From assembly GCA_963923955.1 (NCBI GenBank), contig OZ000552.1, forward strand, positions 2,418,001 through 2,482,000: a stretch of 64,000 nucleotides of DNA. Reading direction: 5' to 3'. Positions 16,538-26,043 of this stretch are shown here, in pieces; positions within the stretch are counted from its first letter, which is position 1, and each line of letters opens with the position of its first letter. Origin of the DNA: G963923955 sp963923955. Lineage in GTDB: Bacteria > Pseudomonadota > Gammaproteobacteria > Eutrophobiales > Eutrophobiaceae. Below the pieces are notes generated by a model that worked only from the letters and a program-made list of their open reading frames with translations, made no database searches and was not told where the DNA came from. Position numbers and translations under genes: made by a program.

Positions 16538-17746
16538 TCAGCGCACCCGCTCGATAACCACTGCAATGCCCTGGCCGATACCAATACACATGGTGATCAG
16601 GGCATAGCGTCCTTTTATTCTTTCCAGCTGCCGCACGGCGGTTAAGACCAGACGCGCACCGGAGGCGCCGAGCGGATGACCGATGGCGATGGCACCGCCG
16701 TTGGGGTTGATACGGGCATCGTCAAAGGCGAGCTGTAATTGCTGCAGGCAACCCAGTACTTGGGTGGCAAAGGCCTCATTGATCTCGATTACGTCCATGT
16801 CTTTTAATGCCAGGCCGGCGCGTTGCAGCGCCTTGTGTGAGGCCGGCACCGGGCCGAGCCCCATCACCCGCGGTTCCACCCCGGCAATCGCCCCGGCGAG
16901 TAGCTTGGCGCGCGGCTTCAGATCGAGTGTCTTGCCAATCTCAGCACTGCCCAATAACAGCGCCACAGCGCCATCATTAATCCCGGAGGCATTGCCGGCG
17001 GTGACCACGCCGTCTGCAAACAGCGCCGGTAAGGTCGCTAATTTTTCCAGGCTGGTCTGCGGGCGCGGGTGCTCGTCTGCATCAAGCATCACGGCGGGCG
17101 CTCTTCGGCTTGGACCCGGTACTTCCAGCGACAGTATTTCTTCCCGATAGAATCCGGCTGCCTTGGCGGCGGCATATTTTTGTTGGGAGGCATGCGCGAA
17201 GACATCGCTGTCCGCACGACTGATATTTAACTCCTTGCCGATGTTGTCTGCGGTTTCCGGCATCGATTCAGCGCCGAATTTCTCCAACAGGCGCGGGTTG
17301 GGGAAACGCCAGCCGATGGTGGAATCCTGTATCTGCTGCTCGCGGCCATAGGCTGATTCTGCCTTTGAGATGACTAAAGGGGCGCGACTCATGCTCTCCA
17401 CACCGCCGGCCAAAAACAGCTTCCCGTCACCACAGCGTATGGCGCGGGCGGCATCTAAGACCGCCGCCGCCCCGCTGCCGCACAGGCGATTCACCGTCTG
17501 CCCGCCGATGCTGAGCGGCAGGCCGGTCAAGAGAACGGCATTGCGCGCAACATTACGGCCATCTTCCCCGGCCTGGTTGGCGTCACCAATAATCGCATCT
17601 TCGATCAAGCTTTCATCAAAGTCATGGCGCGCAACAACAGCCTTGATAACGCTGGCCAATAATTCATCCGGGCGCACCCCGGCCAGTGCACCGGCATGGC
17701 GGCCAATCGCCGTCCTGATCCCATCGTAGATGTATGCCTCAGTCAT
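16538..17746 (-). CDS. acetyl-CoA acyltransferase, 3-oxoadipyl-CoA thiolase-like
   Basis: A 402-residue thiolase that cleaves a 3-oxoacyl-CoA with CoA. The nucleophile is in NRLCGSG (Cys89), the second catalytic set is in GGAIAIGHPLGASGA (His) and MCIGIGQG (Cys). The start MTEAYIYDGIRTAIGRHAGAL and the SMSRAPLVISKAESAYGR and TTIGWRF-like (DSTIGWRFPNP) blocks follow PcaF/PaaJ thiolases, so degradation of 3-oxoadipyl-CoA or a related phenylacetate product is possible. It lies 30 bases downstream of a PaaH-like dehydrogenase gene, which strengthens a catabolic role. A general acetyl-CoA acetyltransferase feeding PhaB is the main alternative. Confidence 0.85.
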   Translation of the reverse strand: MTEAYIYDGIRTAIGRHAGALAGVRPDELLASVIKAVVARHDFDESLIEDAIIGDANQAGEDGRNVARNAVLLTGLPLSIGGQTVNRLCGSGAAAVLDAARAIRCGDGKLFLAGGVESMSRAPLVISKAESAYGREQQIQDSTIGWRFPNPRLLEKFGAESMPETADNIGKELNISRADSDVFAHASQQKYAAAKAAGFYREEILSLEVPGPSRRAPAVMLDADEHPRPQTSLEKLATLPALFADGVVTAGNASGINDGAVALLLGSAEIGKTLDLKPRAKLLAGAIAGVEPRVMGLGPVPASHKALQRAGLALKDMDVIEINEAFATQVLGCLQQLQLAFDDARINPNGGAIAIGHPLGASGARLVLTAVRQLERIKGRYALITMCIGIGQGIAVVIERVR

Positions 17747-17776
17747 TTTTAGTTTCCTCTTAAATAAATCTAAACC

Positions 17777-19312
17777 TTATTCCTCTGTCAGCAATGATAA
17801 GCCCAGCGCAGCCCGCCGCCGCAGCCACGGGCTGGGCCGATAACGTGCATCCCCGGTCTGCGCCTGTAGATTTTCCAGTATGCGCAAGATGCGGCGTGGA
17901 CCCAGCTGATCGCCCAAGGCCAAGGGGCCGACGGGATAGGCCAAGGCCAGCCGGGCAGCGGTATCGATATCCTCTGGTGCGGCGATACGCTGCTGGGCAA
18001 TATCGCAGGCAATGTTGATGATCATGGCAATGATGCGCTGGGCGATAAAACCGCTGCTGTCATTGATCAGCGACACGCTGCGAGCACTGCCAGCCAGCAT
18101 CGACCAGGCGATGTCCCTTGGTTCCGGCAGGGTGGCCGGGTTTGCCATCAGCACCAGGCGTCTTTCCGTGCCAAACAGGAGATCGAGGCCCAAGGTGCGC
18201 TGCGGCGCCAGGCCCTCGGCAATGGCCGCGGTGGTCACATCCTCGCCTAAGGGCATCACGATAGCGATGCTATCCTCTCCGGGCTCCTCTCCCGTATCAA
18301 TTTTAACTCCGGCTTCTTGCAGCAAGCCAGACAGCCTGGCATGGAAATCGGCCTCACCGGCACGGCTTATCCAAAAGGGCGCATCAGTTTCCACCTCCGG
18401 CGGCGCCGGTTCTGCCGGAACGATCCGCTTGCCGTCTTCATAGCGATACCAGCCCTGCTTGGTCTTGCGCCCTAACAGGCCGGCCACATAGCGGCGCTGT
18501 TGTAAGGGGGTGGGACGCAGGCGCGGTTCCTGAAAATACTGCGTATAGACCTGCTCGGAGGCCGGGAAAGTAACATCCAGCCCGGTCAGATCCATCAACT
18601 CAAAGGGCCCCATACGCATGCCGACGCAATCACGCATCACGGCATCCACCACCTGTGGCGCGGTGATGCCCTCAAACAGAATGCGCAGACCCTCCGTCAG
18701 CAGGCCGCGGCCGACATGATTGACCAGGAAACCGGGTGAGTCCGCCACCATCACTGGCGTGTGACCAAGACGCCGGGCCAGGGCGGATAGCTGCTGGGCG
18801 ACATGCTCCTCCGTGCGCACTGCGCTGATCACTTCCACCAGCTTCATCAAGGGCACCGGGTTAAAGAAATGAAAGCCGGCCACGCGCCCCGGCAGCCTGC
18901 AGACCGCGGCCACCGCAGTCACCGATAAAGACGAGGTATTCGTGGCCAGGATGCAGTCATCTGCAACCCGTTTTTCCAATTCACTAAACAATGCCTGCTT
19001 GATGTCGAGCTTCTCAACAACCGCCTCGATCACTAGATCAGCACCAGCCAGATCATCAAGCGTTGCGGCGGGCCGGATTCTTGCCTCGGCGAGATCGGCC
19101 GCAGCCGCCTGCATGCGCCCCTTTTCCACCGCCCGCTCCAGCATCTTGTTGACAAAGGCCAGCGCCTCCTGCGTTGCGCTCTCATCCATGTCGTGGATGA
19201 TGACATGCACACCGGCAGTGGCCGCTATCTGGGCAATGCCGCGGCCCATGATCCCGGCACCGATGATACCGATCGTGAGCCCATCAGATGAGAAATCCTT
19301 GTTATTCTGCAT
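17777..19312 (-). CDS. 3-hydroxyacyl-CoA dehydrogenase (PaaH/PaaC type)
   Basis: A protein of about 511 residues that oxidises 3-hydroxyacyl-CoA with NAD+. The Rossmann motif is GIIGAGIMGRGIAQ near residue 13; ATNTSSLSVT and GRVAGFHFFNPVPLMKLVEV identify the family, the latter holding the catalytic His. It has the usual first C-terminal domain (about 190-290) and a second, more diverged copy (about 390-505, with IAQRIIAMIINIACDIAQ), the two-domain arrangement of PaaH/PaaC. ATG 19312 is preferred over a TTG at 19330. It precedes the thiolase gene by 30 bases, so dehydrogenation and thiolysis are probably co-expressed. Confidence 0.88.
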   Translation of the reverse strand: MQNNKDFSSDGLTIGIIGAGIMGRGIAQIAATAGVHVIIHDMDESATQEALAFVNKMLERAVEKGRMQAAAADLAEARIRPAATLDDLAGADLVIEAVVEKLDIKQALFSELEKRVADDCILATNTSSLSVTAVAAVCRLPGRVAGFHFFNPVPLMKLVEVISAVRTEEHVAQQLSALARRLGHTPVMVADSPGFLVNHVGRGLLTEGLRILFEGITAPQVVDAVMRDCVGMRMGPFELMDLTGLDVTFPASEQVYTQYFQEPRLRPTPLQQRRYVAGLLGRKTKQGWYRYEDGKRIVPAEPAPPEVETDAPFWISRAGEADFHARLSGLLQEAGVKIDTGEEPGEDSIAIVMPLGEDVTTAAIAEGLAPQRTLGLDLLFGTERRLVLMANPATLPEPRDIAWSMLAGSARSVSLINDSSGFIAQRIIAMIINIACDIAQQRIAAPEDIDTAARLALAYPVGPLALGDQLGPRRILRILENLQAQTGDARYRPSPWLRRRAALGLSLLTEE

Positions 19313-19367
19313 AGCGGAATGAAATATCAAAGTAACTGTTGATAACTGCGCGCCCTTTGCGGCAAAG

Positions 19368-20375
19368 TCATGTATGTCTTACTACGATCTTGCCCATCTG
19401 GCCAAAGCTCTCCATCAATTTATGGGCGGTGATAATATCATCCATAGGCAAGACTCGATCAATCACGGGTGCCAGTTTGTGTTCGCATAGAAAATCCAGC
19501 ATGGCCTTGAATTCTTGCGGTGAGCCCATCATCGTGCCCTGAATGCGGATCTGCCGAAAGAAAAGCCGCGCCATCTCCAGGCCGGTTGAGGCATTGCCTA
19601 AGGTAGCGCCAAAATAGACAAAACGGCCGGCGGGATTTAAGGTATCCAACAACGCATTGATATGCTCGCCACCGGCGCTGTCGATGATCACATCAAAGCC
19701 GCCGGATTTGCGGCGCAGTTGTCGGGGAAAATCCGCATCCCGATAACTCACGCCATCCACCGCACCAAGCTCCCTTGCCTTGTCCAGTTTCGCCTGGCTG
19801 CCGCTGCTGACATAGACCTCGGCACCAAGCTGTACGCACCATAGGATGGCGAAGGTCGAGACGCCGCTGCCCGCCCCGGTAATCAGCACCTTCTGGCCAG
19901 CCTTGACTTCCGCCTGGGTGGTGACGGCCCGCCATGCGGTCAGGCCGGCCAAGGGGACGGCGGCGGCCTGCTCCCAGCTTAAGTGCCGGGGCCTTGCCAG
20001 CACATCTGGCTGCGGCACACAGATATACTCTGCAAAGGTGCCTTGATCCGGCATGCCTAAGACCCGAAAGGCCGGGCCGCTGAAACCCTGCTGATCGCCC
20101 CAGGCGCGGGCCGGATAGATCAGCACTTCCCTGCCAAGCAGCGCCTCATCTGCGCCCTCGCCAACGGCATCAACGATGCCGGCGCCGTCCGAGCCGGCGA
20201 TACAGGGCAGGCGCAGGCCCGGATACATCCCCATCGTGAGCCAGTAGTCGCGCCGATTGAGAGCCGCGGCCTCCAGCCTGACCCGCACTTCTCCGGCCTG
20301 CGGCACAGGCGTCTCTACCTCTTCAATTCTTAGCGCCTCCGGGCCCTTGGCTTGGCTTAGCACCACTGCCTTCAT
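19368..20375 (-). CDS. MDR-family zinc-type alcohol dehydrogenase/quinone oxidoreductase
   Basis: A 335-residue medium-chain dehydrogenase/reductase. A GroES-like fold occupies about 1-130 (ALNRRDYWLTMGMYPG, GSDGAGIVDAVGEG) and the NAD(P)-binding half starts near 160 (LITGAGSGVSTFAI). Residues that would ligate catalytic zinc in alcohol dehydrogenases are not clearly conserved, so it may act without metal, like quinone or enoyl reductases. The gene is the first of a minus-strand set with the hydroxyacyl-CoA dehydrogenase and thiolase genes (gap of 55 bases) and is divergent from the GntR gene. An acyl-CoA or alcohol substrate is possible, but nothing in the sequence fixes it. Confidence 0.8.
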   Translation of the reverse strand: MKAVVLSQAKGPEALRIEEVETPVPQAGEVRVRLEAAALNRRDYWLTMGMYPGLRLPCIAGSDGAGIVDAVGEGADEALLGREVLIYPARAWGDQQGFSGPAFRVLGMPDQGTFAEYICVPQPDVLARPRHLSWEQAAAVPLAGLTAWRAVTTQAEVKAGQKVLITGAGSGVSTFAILWCVQLGAEVYVSSGSQAKLDKARELGAVDGVSYRDADFPRQLRRKSGGFDVIIDSAGGEHINALLDTLNPAGRFVYFGATLGNASTGLEMARLFFRQIRIQGTMMGSPQEFKAMLDFLCEHKLAPVIDRVLPMDDIITAHKLMESFGQMGKIVVRHT

Positions 20376-20524
20376 CTTCCCGTCCTCATAAAAATTCTAT
20401 TCTGCGAGAATATTTTTGCATGTTAATCCCGCCCTCAAGGGCTTACTTAATCCTCCACCTTGGCCATCATAGCAGGCCCGTCTTTATATTTCCTTGTCTT
20501 GACGGCTTCCGTGCAAGAGCCTAA

Positions 20525-20536
20525 ATTGTCAACAAT
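20525..20536. promoter_or_regulatory. palindromic operator candidate, left copy
   Basis: ATTGTCAACAAT is a palindrome with ATTGT/ACAAT arms. A second copy of the TTGT-N2-ACAA core is 63 bases to the right (20588). Such sites suit a dimeric GntR/FadR regulator, and this one is 103 bases upstream of the GntR start. Confidence 0.45.
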
Positions 20537-20587
20537 CTATTAAATTTTCGCTTGATTAGTCTATTATCCGTGAATATTATACCATTT

Positions 20588-20598
20588 TTGTTGACAAT
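20588..20598. promoter_or_regulatory. palindromic operator candidate overlapping a -35 box
   Basis: TTGTTGACAAT has the same TTGT/ACAA arms as the left copy. It contains TTGACA (20591-20596), a perfect -35 box, 30 bases upstream of the GntR start, although no good -10 follows at the right distance. Binding here would block a promoter for the regulator and possibly the prp genes. Confidence 0.45.
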
Positions 20599-20627
20599 TT
20601 CACTCATTCATCTTCTTACAACCATCG

Positions 20628-21305
20628 ATGCAAGCGCTGTTTTCCCAAGACGCCCGAACGATTGCCGACCGGCTGGGCGATGCGCTGGTGACGGCCATCG
20701 TCAAGGGCGATATCGCATCAGGCAGCAAGATCAGCGAGCCGGACCTGGCCCAGGCCTACCGGGTTAGCCGCGGCCCTTTGCGCGAGGCGCTGCGGCGGCT
20801 GGAGGGGCTGCACCTGGTAAGCAGGGTGCCGCATGCCGGTGCGCGGGTGGTCACCTTGGGCCTTGAAGAATTGGTAGAGATCTATCACATACGCGAGGCA
20901 TTAGAAGGCATGGCCGCGCGGCTGGCGGCGGCGAACATGCGCGAAGAGGAGCGCCGGGCGCTGACACAGCTATTGGATCTGCATGAAGAGAATATCGAAC
21001 AGAGCCAGGGCCGCGAGTATTTTCAGCGCGAGGGCGATTTTGATTTTCACTACCGCATTATCCAGGCCAGCGGCAACCAGCGCCTGATCGATCTGCTGTG
21101 CAGCGAGCTATATCACCTGATCCGCATGTATCGCTATCGCTCTGCCAGGATGACTGCGCGGCCGGCGGTGGCATTGGCCGAACATAGGCAGATTGCCGCG
21201 GCGATCGCCCACGGCGATGGCGAGTTTGCGGAGATGCTGATGCGCAAACACATCAGCACGGCCCGGCGCAACATAGAAAGACAATTCCGGGCTGCGGGGG
21301 AATAA
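20628..21305 (+). CDS. GntR-family regulator (FCD type), likely controls the prp operon
   Basis: A 225-residue repressor. The winged helix-turn-helix is at about 15-80 (LAQAYRVSRGPLREALRRLE is the recognition region), followed by an all-helical FCD ligand-binding domain with the metal/ligand histidines in DFDFHYRII, AEHRQI and MRKHIS. The gene lies 3 bases upstream of prpB in the same direction. A GntR regulator in this position is common for methylcitrate operons that lack the sigma-54 activator PrpR. The ligand is probably 2-methylcitrate or a related acid. Two palindromes upstream suggest autoregulation. Confidence 0.85.
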   Translation: MQALFSQDARTIADRLGDALVTAIVKGDIASGSKISEPDLAQAYRVSRGPLREALRRLEGLHLVSRVPHAGARVVTLGLEELVEIYHIREALEGMAARLAAANMREEERRALTQLLDLHEENIEQSQGREYFQREGDFDFHYRIIQASGNQRLIDLLCSELYHLIRMYRYRSARMTARPAVALAEHRQIAAAIAHGDGEFAEMLMRKHISTARRNIERQFRAAGE

Positions 21306-21308
21306 GGC

Positions 21309-22193
21309 ATGAGCCAATCAGCGGGGAATCTATTCAGACAGGCGGTTAGAGAAAACCGGCCCTTGCAGGTGGCGGGCACGATTACTGCGCTGGCGGCGCG
21401 CATGGCCGAACGAGCCGGGCACAAGGCGATCTATCTCTCTGGCGGCGGCCTGGCTGCAAACTCGCTGGGCCTGCCGGACTTGGGCATCAGCAGCTTGGAA
21501 GACATCCTGATTGATGTCAGGCGCATCAGCGATGTTTGCGCCTTGCCGCTGCTGGTTGATGTCGATACCGGCTTTGGCGGTGCCTTTAATATTGCGCGCA
21601 CCACGCGTAGCCTGATCAAGGCCGGGGCGGCGGCCATGCACATTGAGGATCAGGTTGCCGCCAAGCGCTGCGGCCATCGGCCAAACAAGGCCATTGTCTC
21701 CCAGGCCGAGATGGTGGACCGGGTAAAGGCTGCCGTGGATGCCCGCAGCGATGATGCTTTTGTCATCATGGCGAGAACCGATGCCATCGCGGTGGAAGGC
21801 GAGCAGTCCGCGCTGGAGCGCATCCACGCCTGCATAGAGGCCGGCGCTGATATGATCTTTCCAGAAGCCGTCTATACGCTGGCGCAATACCGGGCGATCT
21901 GCGCCGCTGTTGCGGTGCCGGTGCTGGCCAACATTACCGAATTCGGCCAGACGCCCTTGTTCTCCACCCAGGAACTGGGCGCCGTTGGCGTGGATATTGT
22001 GCTGTACTGCTGCGGTGCCTATCGCGCCATGAACAAGGGCGCCATGCGCTATTATGAGGCCCTGATCAAAGACGGCCATCAGCGCAATGTGCTGGATAGT
22101 ATGCAGACGCGTGAGGAGATGTACGACATCCTGGGCTATCACGAATACGAACAAAAACTGGACGAATTATTCTCGCAGGAGGAAAAACAATGA
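21309..22193 (+). CDS. prpB: 2-methylisocitrate lyase
   Basis: A 294-residue member of the isocitrate-lyase superfamily that splits 2-methylisocitrate into pyruvate and succinate, the last step of the methylcitrate cycle. The active-site loop is KRCGHRPNK (Cys121), and the metal/substrate blocks VDVDTGFGG and HIEDQ are in place. The ending MYDILGYHEYEQKLD is the usual PrpB ending. The gene overlaps prpC by 4 bases (ATGA), which indicates translational coupling. Length and start agree with the family. Confidence 0.95.
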   Translation: MSQSAGNLFRQAVRENRPLQVAGTITALAARMAERAGHKAIYLSGGGLAANSLGLPDLGISSLEDILIDVRRISDVCALPLLVDVDTGFGGAFNIARTTRSLIKAGAAAMHIEDQVAAKRCGHRPNKAIVSQAEMVDRVKAAVDARSDDAFVIMARTDAIAVEGEQSALERIHACIEAGADMIFPEAVYTLAQYRAICAAVAVPVLANITEFGQTPLFSTQELGAVGVDIVLYCCGAYRAMNKGAMRYYEALIKDGHQRNVLDSMQTREEMYDILGYHEYEQKLDELFSQEEKQ

Positions 22194-23368
22194 GCACGCA
22201 AGCAACTGGAAAAAAAACCGGGAAAACTACGAAGAAATTCAAACCGAAACGCTCCGTTGCCCTATCCGGTGTGGCCGCCGGCAACACGGCGCTGTGCACT
22301 GTCGGCCGTACCGGCAACGATCTCTCCTATCGCGGCTATGACATACTCGATCTGGCCCGGGCTTCTGAATTTGAAGAGATCGCTTATTTGTTGATCCACG
22401 GCAAGCTGCCGAATAGGGCGGAGTTGGCCAATTACAAGGCGCGGCTGAAAGCGCTGCGGGGACTGCCGGCCCCGGTCCTCGACTGCCTGGAACTGATCCC
22501 GGCCGCGGCCCATCCGATGGATGTGCTGCGCAGCGGCTGTTCCATATTAGGCACGGTGCTGCCGGAAGCCGCCGAGCAACCGGAGGCCGCGGCAAGGGAT
22601 ATTGCCGATCATCTGCTGGCCTGTTTCGGCTCCATGCTCTTGTACTGGTATCACTTCTCCCATCATGGCCGCCGGATTGATGTCGAGACTGATGATGACT
22701 CCATCGGCGCGCACTTCCTGCATTGCCTGCACGGCGAGCCCCCCGGCGCCGCATGGGAGAAGGCCATGCACACCTCGCTCATCCTTTATGCCGAGCACGA
22801 ATTTAACGCCTCCACCTTCACCAGCCGCGTCATCACCGGCACCGGCTCTGATATGTATTCAGCCATCTGCGGCGGCATCGCCGCACTGCGCGGGCCGAAG
22901 CACGGCGGCGCCAACGAGGCCGCCCTGGCGGTGCAGTTGCGCTATCAAGATGCCGCTGCGGCCGAGGCCGACATCAAAGAGCGTATGGCGCGCAAGGAGA
23001 TCGTCATCGGCTTTGGCCACCCGGTCTATACGATTTCCGACCCGCGCAACATCGTGATCAAGAAAATTGCCCGCAGACTCTCGCAGGAACGCGGCGACAT
23101 GAAACTGTTCTCGATCGCCGAGCGCCTGGAAACGGTAATGTGGCAGGAGAAGAAGATGTTTCCCAACCTCGACTGGTTCTCCGCCGTGTCGTACCACATG
23201 ATGGGCATACCGACCGCCATGTTCACCCCGATCTTCGTGATCGCGCGTGTCACCGGCTGGGCGGCGCATGTCATCGAGCAGCGCCAGGACGGAAAAATTA
23301 TTCGCCCCGGCGCCAATTATGTCGGCCCGGATGCGCAGATCTTCGTGCCGCTGTCCAGACGTAAATAA
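22190..23368 (+). CDS. prpC: 2-methylcitrate synthase
   Basis: A 392-residue citrate-synthase-fold enzyme that condenses propionyl-CoA with oxaloacetate. Catalytic histidines are His238 (GPKHGGANEAAL) and His277 (FGHPVYTISDPRN), the second in a loop typical of PrpC; an aspartate lies in the downstream YHMMGIPTAMFTPIF region. The first 25 or so residues are a Lys/Thr-rich extension before GVAAGNTALCTVG, where most homologues begin, so the extension may be disordered. It overlaps prpB by 4 bases and precedes acnD by 26 bases. Confidence 0.95.
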   Translation: MSTQATGKKTGKTTKKFKPKRSVALSGVAAGNTALCTVGRTGNDLSYRGYDILDLARASEFEEIAYLLIHGKLPNRAELANYKARLKALRGLPAPVLDCLELIPAAAHPMDVLRSGCSILGTVLPEAAEQPEAAARDIADHLLACFGSMLLYWYHFSHHGRRIDVETDDDSIGAHFLHCLHGEPPGAAWEKAMHTSLILYAEHEFNASTFTSRVITGTGSDMYSAICGGIAALRGPKHGGANEAALAVQLRYQDAAAAEADIKERMARKEIVIGFGHPVYTISDPRNIVIKKIARRLSQERGDMKLFSIAERLETVMWQEKKMFPNLDWFSAVSYHMMGIPTAMFTPIFVIARVTGWAAHVIEQRQDGKIIRPGANYVGPDAQIFVPLSRRK

Positions 23369-23394
23369 TCCCAAGCCCCCGGTGAAAGTGAAGC

Positions 23395-26043
23395 ATGGAT
23401 CAGAGCCTTATGAAAAATTTCATGAACAGCGCATACCGCAAAGCCTTGCCGGGATCTGAGCTGGATTATTTTGATGCGCGCTCGGCGGTTGATGCGATCA
23501 GGCCCGGCGCTTATGCCTGCCTGCCTTATAGCTTGCGCATCTTGGCGGAGCAGCTTGTGCGCCGCTGTGCCCCGGCAGCCCTGACGGATTCACTAAGGCA
23601 GATCATTGAGCGCAAAGCTGAGCTTGATTTTCCCTGGTATCCGGCGCGGGTAGTCTGCCATGACATCTTGGGGCAGACGGCTCTGGTTGATCTGGCGGGC
23701 TTGCGTGATGCCATTGCCGAGCAGGGCGGGGAGCCTGCCCGAGTTAATCCGGTGGTGCCAACGCAGCTGATCGTGGATCATTCTTTATCCGTTGAGCACG
23801 GCGGCTTTGACCCGGAGGCATTGGCCAAAAATCGCGCCATCGAAGAGCGCCGCAATGAAGATCGCTTTCATTTTATTCAATGGGCCAAGACTGCATTTGC
23901 TAATGTCGATGTCATCCCGGCGGGCAACGGCATCATGCACCAGATTAACTTAGAAAAGATGTCGCCGGTGATACAGACGGCTGCCGAGGCCGATGGCCGG
24001 CGCGTGGCCTACCCGGATACCTGTATCGGCACCGACAGCCATACGCCGCATGTCAATGCTCTGGGCGTTGTTGCCATCGGTGTGGGTGGCTTGGAAGCCG
24101 AGACGGTCATGCTGGGGCGGCCGGTGATGATGCGCCTGCCTGAGATTATCGGCGTTGAGCTTAGCGGGCGGCCGCGGCCCGGCATTACCGCCACCGATAT
24201 CGTCTTGGCCCTGACGGAATTTTTGCGCAGTAGCAAGGTCGTCTCGGCCTGGCTGGAATTCTTTGGCGAGGGCCTTGCCGGGCTGACGATTGGTGATCGG
24301 GCAACCATCGCCAACATGTCGCCGGAATACGGGGCATCCGCCGGGCTGTTTTATATTGATGAACAGACGATGGCTTATCTGAAACTGACCGGCCGCGAGC
24401 CAGAGCAGGTTGCCTTGGTAGAGCGCTATGCACGGGTGGCAGGACTGTGGGCGGCGGTTCTCAAGAGCGCTGCTTACGAACGTGTCCTGGCCTTTGATCT
24501 GGCCAGCGTAGGGCGCAATATGGCGGGGCCCTCCAGCCCGCATCGACGCCTGCCGACCGCAGCCCTTAGATCCCGCGGCATCGCTGTTAAGCTGGCGCAG
24601 GCGCAAGCCCAAGAGGCGGCCGGCAAGCTGCCCGATGGCGCCGTCATTATCGCCGCCATTACCTCCTGCACCAATACCAGCAACCCGCGCAACATGGTGG
24701 CCGCCGGCCTGCTGGCGCGCAAGGCCAATGCACTCGGCCTGCTGCGCAAGCCCTGGGTCAAGTCCTCCTTTGCCCCGGGTTCCAAGGTGGTGAAGCTGTA
24801 CTTGCAAGAGGCCGGCCTGTTGGCGGAGTTGGAAAGGCTTGGTTTCGGCATCGTCGGCTATGCCTGCACCAGTTGTAACGGAATGAGCGGTGCCCTGGCA
24901 CCGGAGATACAACAAGAGATTATCGAGCGCGATCTGTACGTGGCGGCAGTGTTATCGGGGAATCGCAACTTTGATGGGCGCATTCACCCCTATGCCAAGC
25001 AAGCATTTCTGGCCTCCCCGCCCCTGGTCATCGCCTATGCCATTGCCGGCACGCTGCGCTTTGACATTGAAAAAGATGCCTTGGGCACGGATGAGAACGG
25101 CAGCCCGATCACCTTGCAGGACATCTGGCCGGAGGATGCAGAGATCGATGCCATTATCAAGGAAAGCGTCCGGCCGGAGCAGTTTAAGCGCGTCTATATT
25201 CCCATGTTTGCGCCGGCCGGGGCGAAAGCCGCCACCAACCCGCTCTATGACTGGCGTCCACACAGCACCTATATCCGCCGGCCGCCTTATTGGGAGGGCG
25301 CGCTCGCCGGTGAACGGAGCCTGCAAGGCATGCGCCCACTGGCGGTATTGGGCGACAACATCACGACCGATCACCTGTCGCCGTCGAACGCCATCATGCC
25401 GGACAGCGCAGCCGCGGCCTACCTGCAAAAGATGGGGCTGCCGGAGGAAGATTTTAATTCTTATGCCACCCATCGCGGCGATCACCTGACTGCACAGCGC
25501 GCAACCCTGGCCAATCCGAAGCTGTTAAACGAGATGTGTCCTGATGAAGAAGGGGCGATAAAACCGGGCTCCCTGACCTGCATTGAACCGGACGGAAAAG
25601 AGAGCCGCATGTGGGAGGCGATAGAGACCTACATGCAGCGCGGGCAGCCCTTGATCATCATCGCCGGGTGCGATTACGGGCAGGGCTCTTCCCGCGACTG
25701 GGCGGCGAAGGGGGTGCGCCTGGCGGGTGTGGAGGCCATTGTGGCGGAGGGCTTCGAGCGCATCCACCGCACAAACCTGGTGGGCATGGGCGTCTTGCCC
25801 TTGCAGTTTCGCGCCGGAGAAAATCGGCATCGCTACGGCATCGATGGCAAGGAACGCTATGATGTGGCGGGTGATATAGCCGCAGGCGCAGCGCTGACTG
25901 TGCTCATGACCCGCGCCAATGGGGAACGGGTCGAGATCCCGGTGATATGCCGTCTAGATACGGCTGATGAAGTAGAAGTATATGCCGCCGGCGGGGTCTT
26001 GCAGCGTTTTGCGCAAGACTTCCTGGCAGCTGATGCGGCTTGA
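23395..26043 (+). CDS. acnD: Fe/S-dependent 2-methylcitrate dehydratase
   Basis: An 882-residue aconitase-family enzyme that dehydrates 2-methylcitrate to 2-methyl-trans-aconitate; it needs PrpF to continue the cycle. The [4Fe-4S] ligands are Cys425 (ITSCTNTSNP) and Cys491/Cys494 (CTSCNG). The substrate-binding GTDSHTPHVNALGV block and the C-terminal swivelling domain with DYGQGSSRDWAAKG are typical. Its place between prpC and prpF distinguishes it from housekeeping AcnA. The stop overlaps the proposed prpF start (TTGA). PrpD is absent, as expected in this version of the pathway. Confidence 0.94.
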   Translation: MDQSLMKNFMNSAYRKALPGSELDYFDARSAVDAIRPGAYACLPYSLRILAEQLVRRCAPAALTDSLRQIIERKAELDFPWYPARVVCHDILGQTALVDLAGLRDAIAEQGGEPARVNPVVPTQLIVDHSLSVEHGGFDPEALAKNRAIEERRNEDRFHFIQWAKTAFANVDVIPAGNGIMHQINLEKMSPVIQTAAEADGRRVAYPDTCIGTDSHTPHVNALGVVAIGVGGLEAETVMLGRPVMMRLPEIIGVELSGRPRPGITATDIVLALTEFLRSSKVVSAWLEFFGEGLAGLTIGDRATIANMSPEYGASAGLFYIDEQTMAYLKLTGREPEQVALVERYARVAGLWAAVLKSAAYERVLAFDLASVGRNMAGPSSPHRRLPTAALRSRGIAVKLAQAQAQEAAGKLPDGAVIIAAITSCTNTSNPRNMVAAGLLARKANALGLLRKPWVKSSFAPGSKVVKLYLQEAGLLAELERLGFGIVGYACTSCNGMSGALAPEIQQEIIERDLYVAAVLSGNRNFDGRIHPYAKQAFLASPPLVIAYAIAGTLRFDIEKDALGTDENGSPITLQDIWPEDAEIDAIIKESVRPEQFKRVYIPMFAPAGAKAATNPLYDWRPHSTYIRRPPYWEGALAGERSLQGMRPLAVLGDNITTDHLSPSNAIMPDSAAAAYLQKMGLPEEDFNSYATHRGDHLTAQRATLANPKLLNEMCPDEEGAIKPGSLTCIEPDGKESRMWEAIETYMQRGQPLIIIAGCDYGQGSSRDWAAKGVRLAGVEAIVAEGFERIHRTNLVGMGVLPLQFRAGENRHRYGIDGKERYDVAGDIAAGAALTVLMTRANGERVEIPVICRLDTADEVEVYAAGGVLQRFAQDFLAADAA

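Noticed and set aside
19312..19330. TTG start for the hydroxyacyl-CoA dehydrogenase
   Set aside because: It adds six residues not expected in the family, and ATG 19312 is available.
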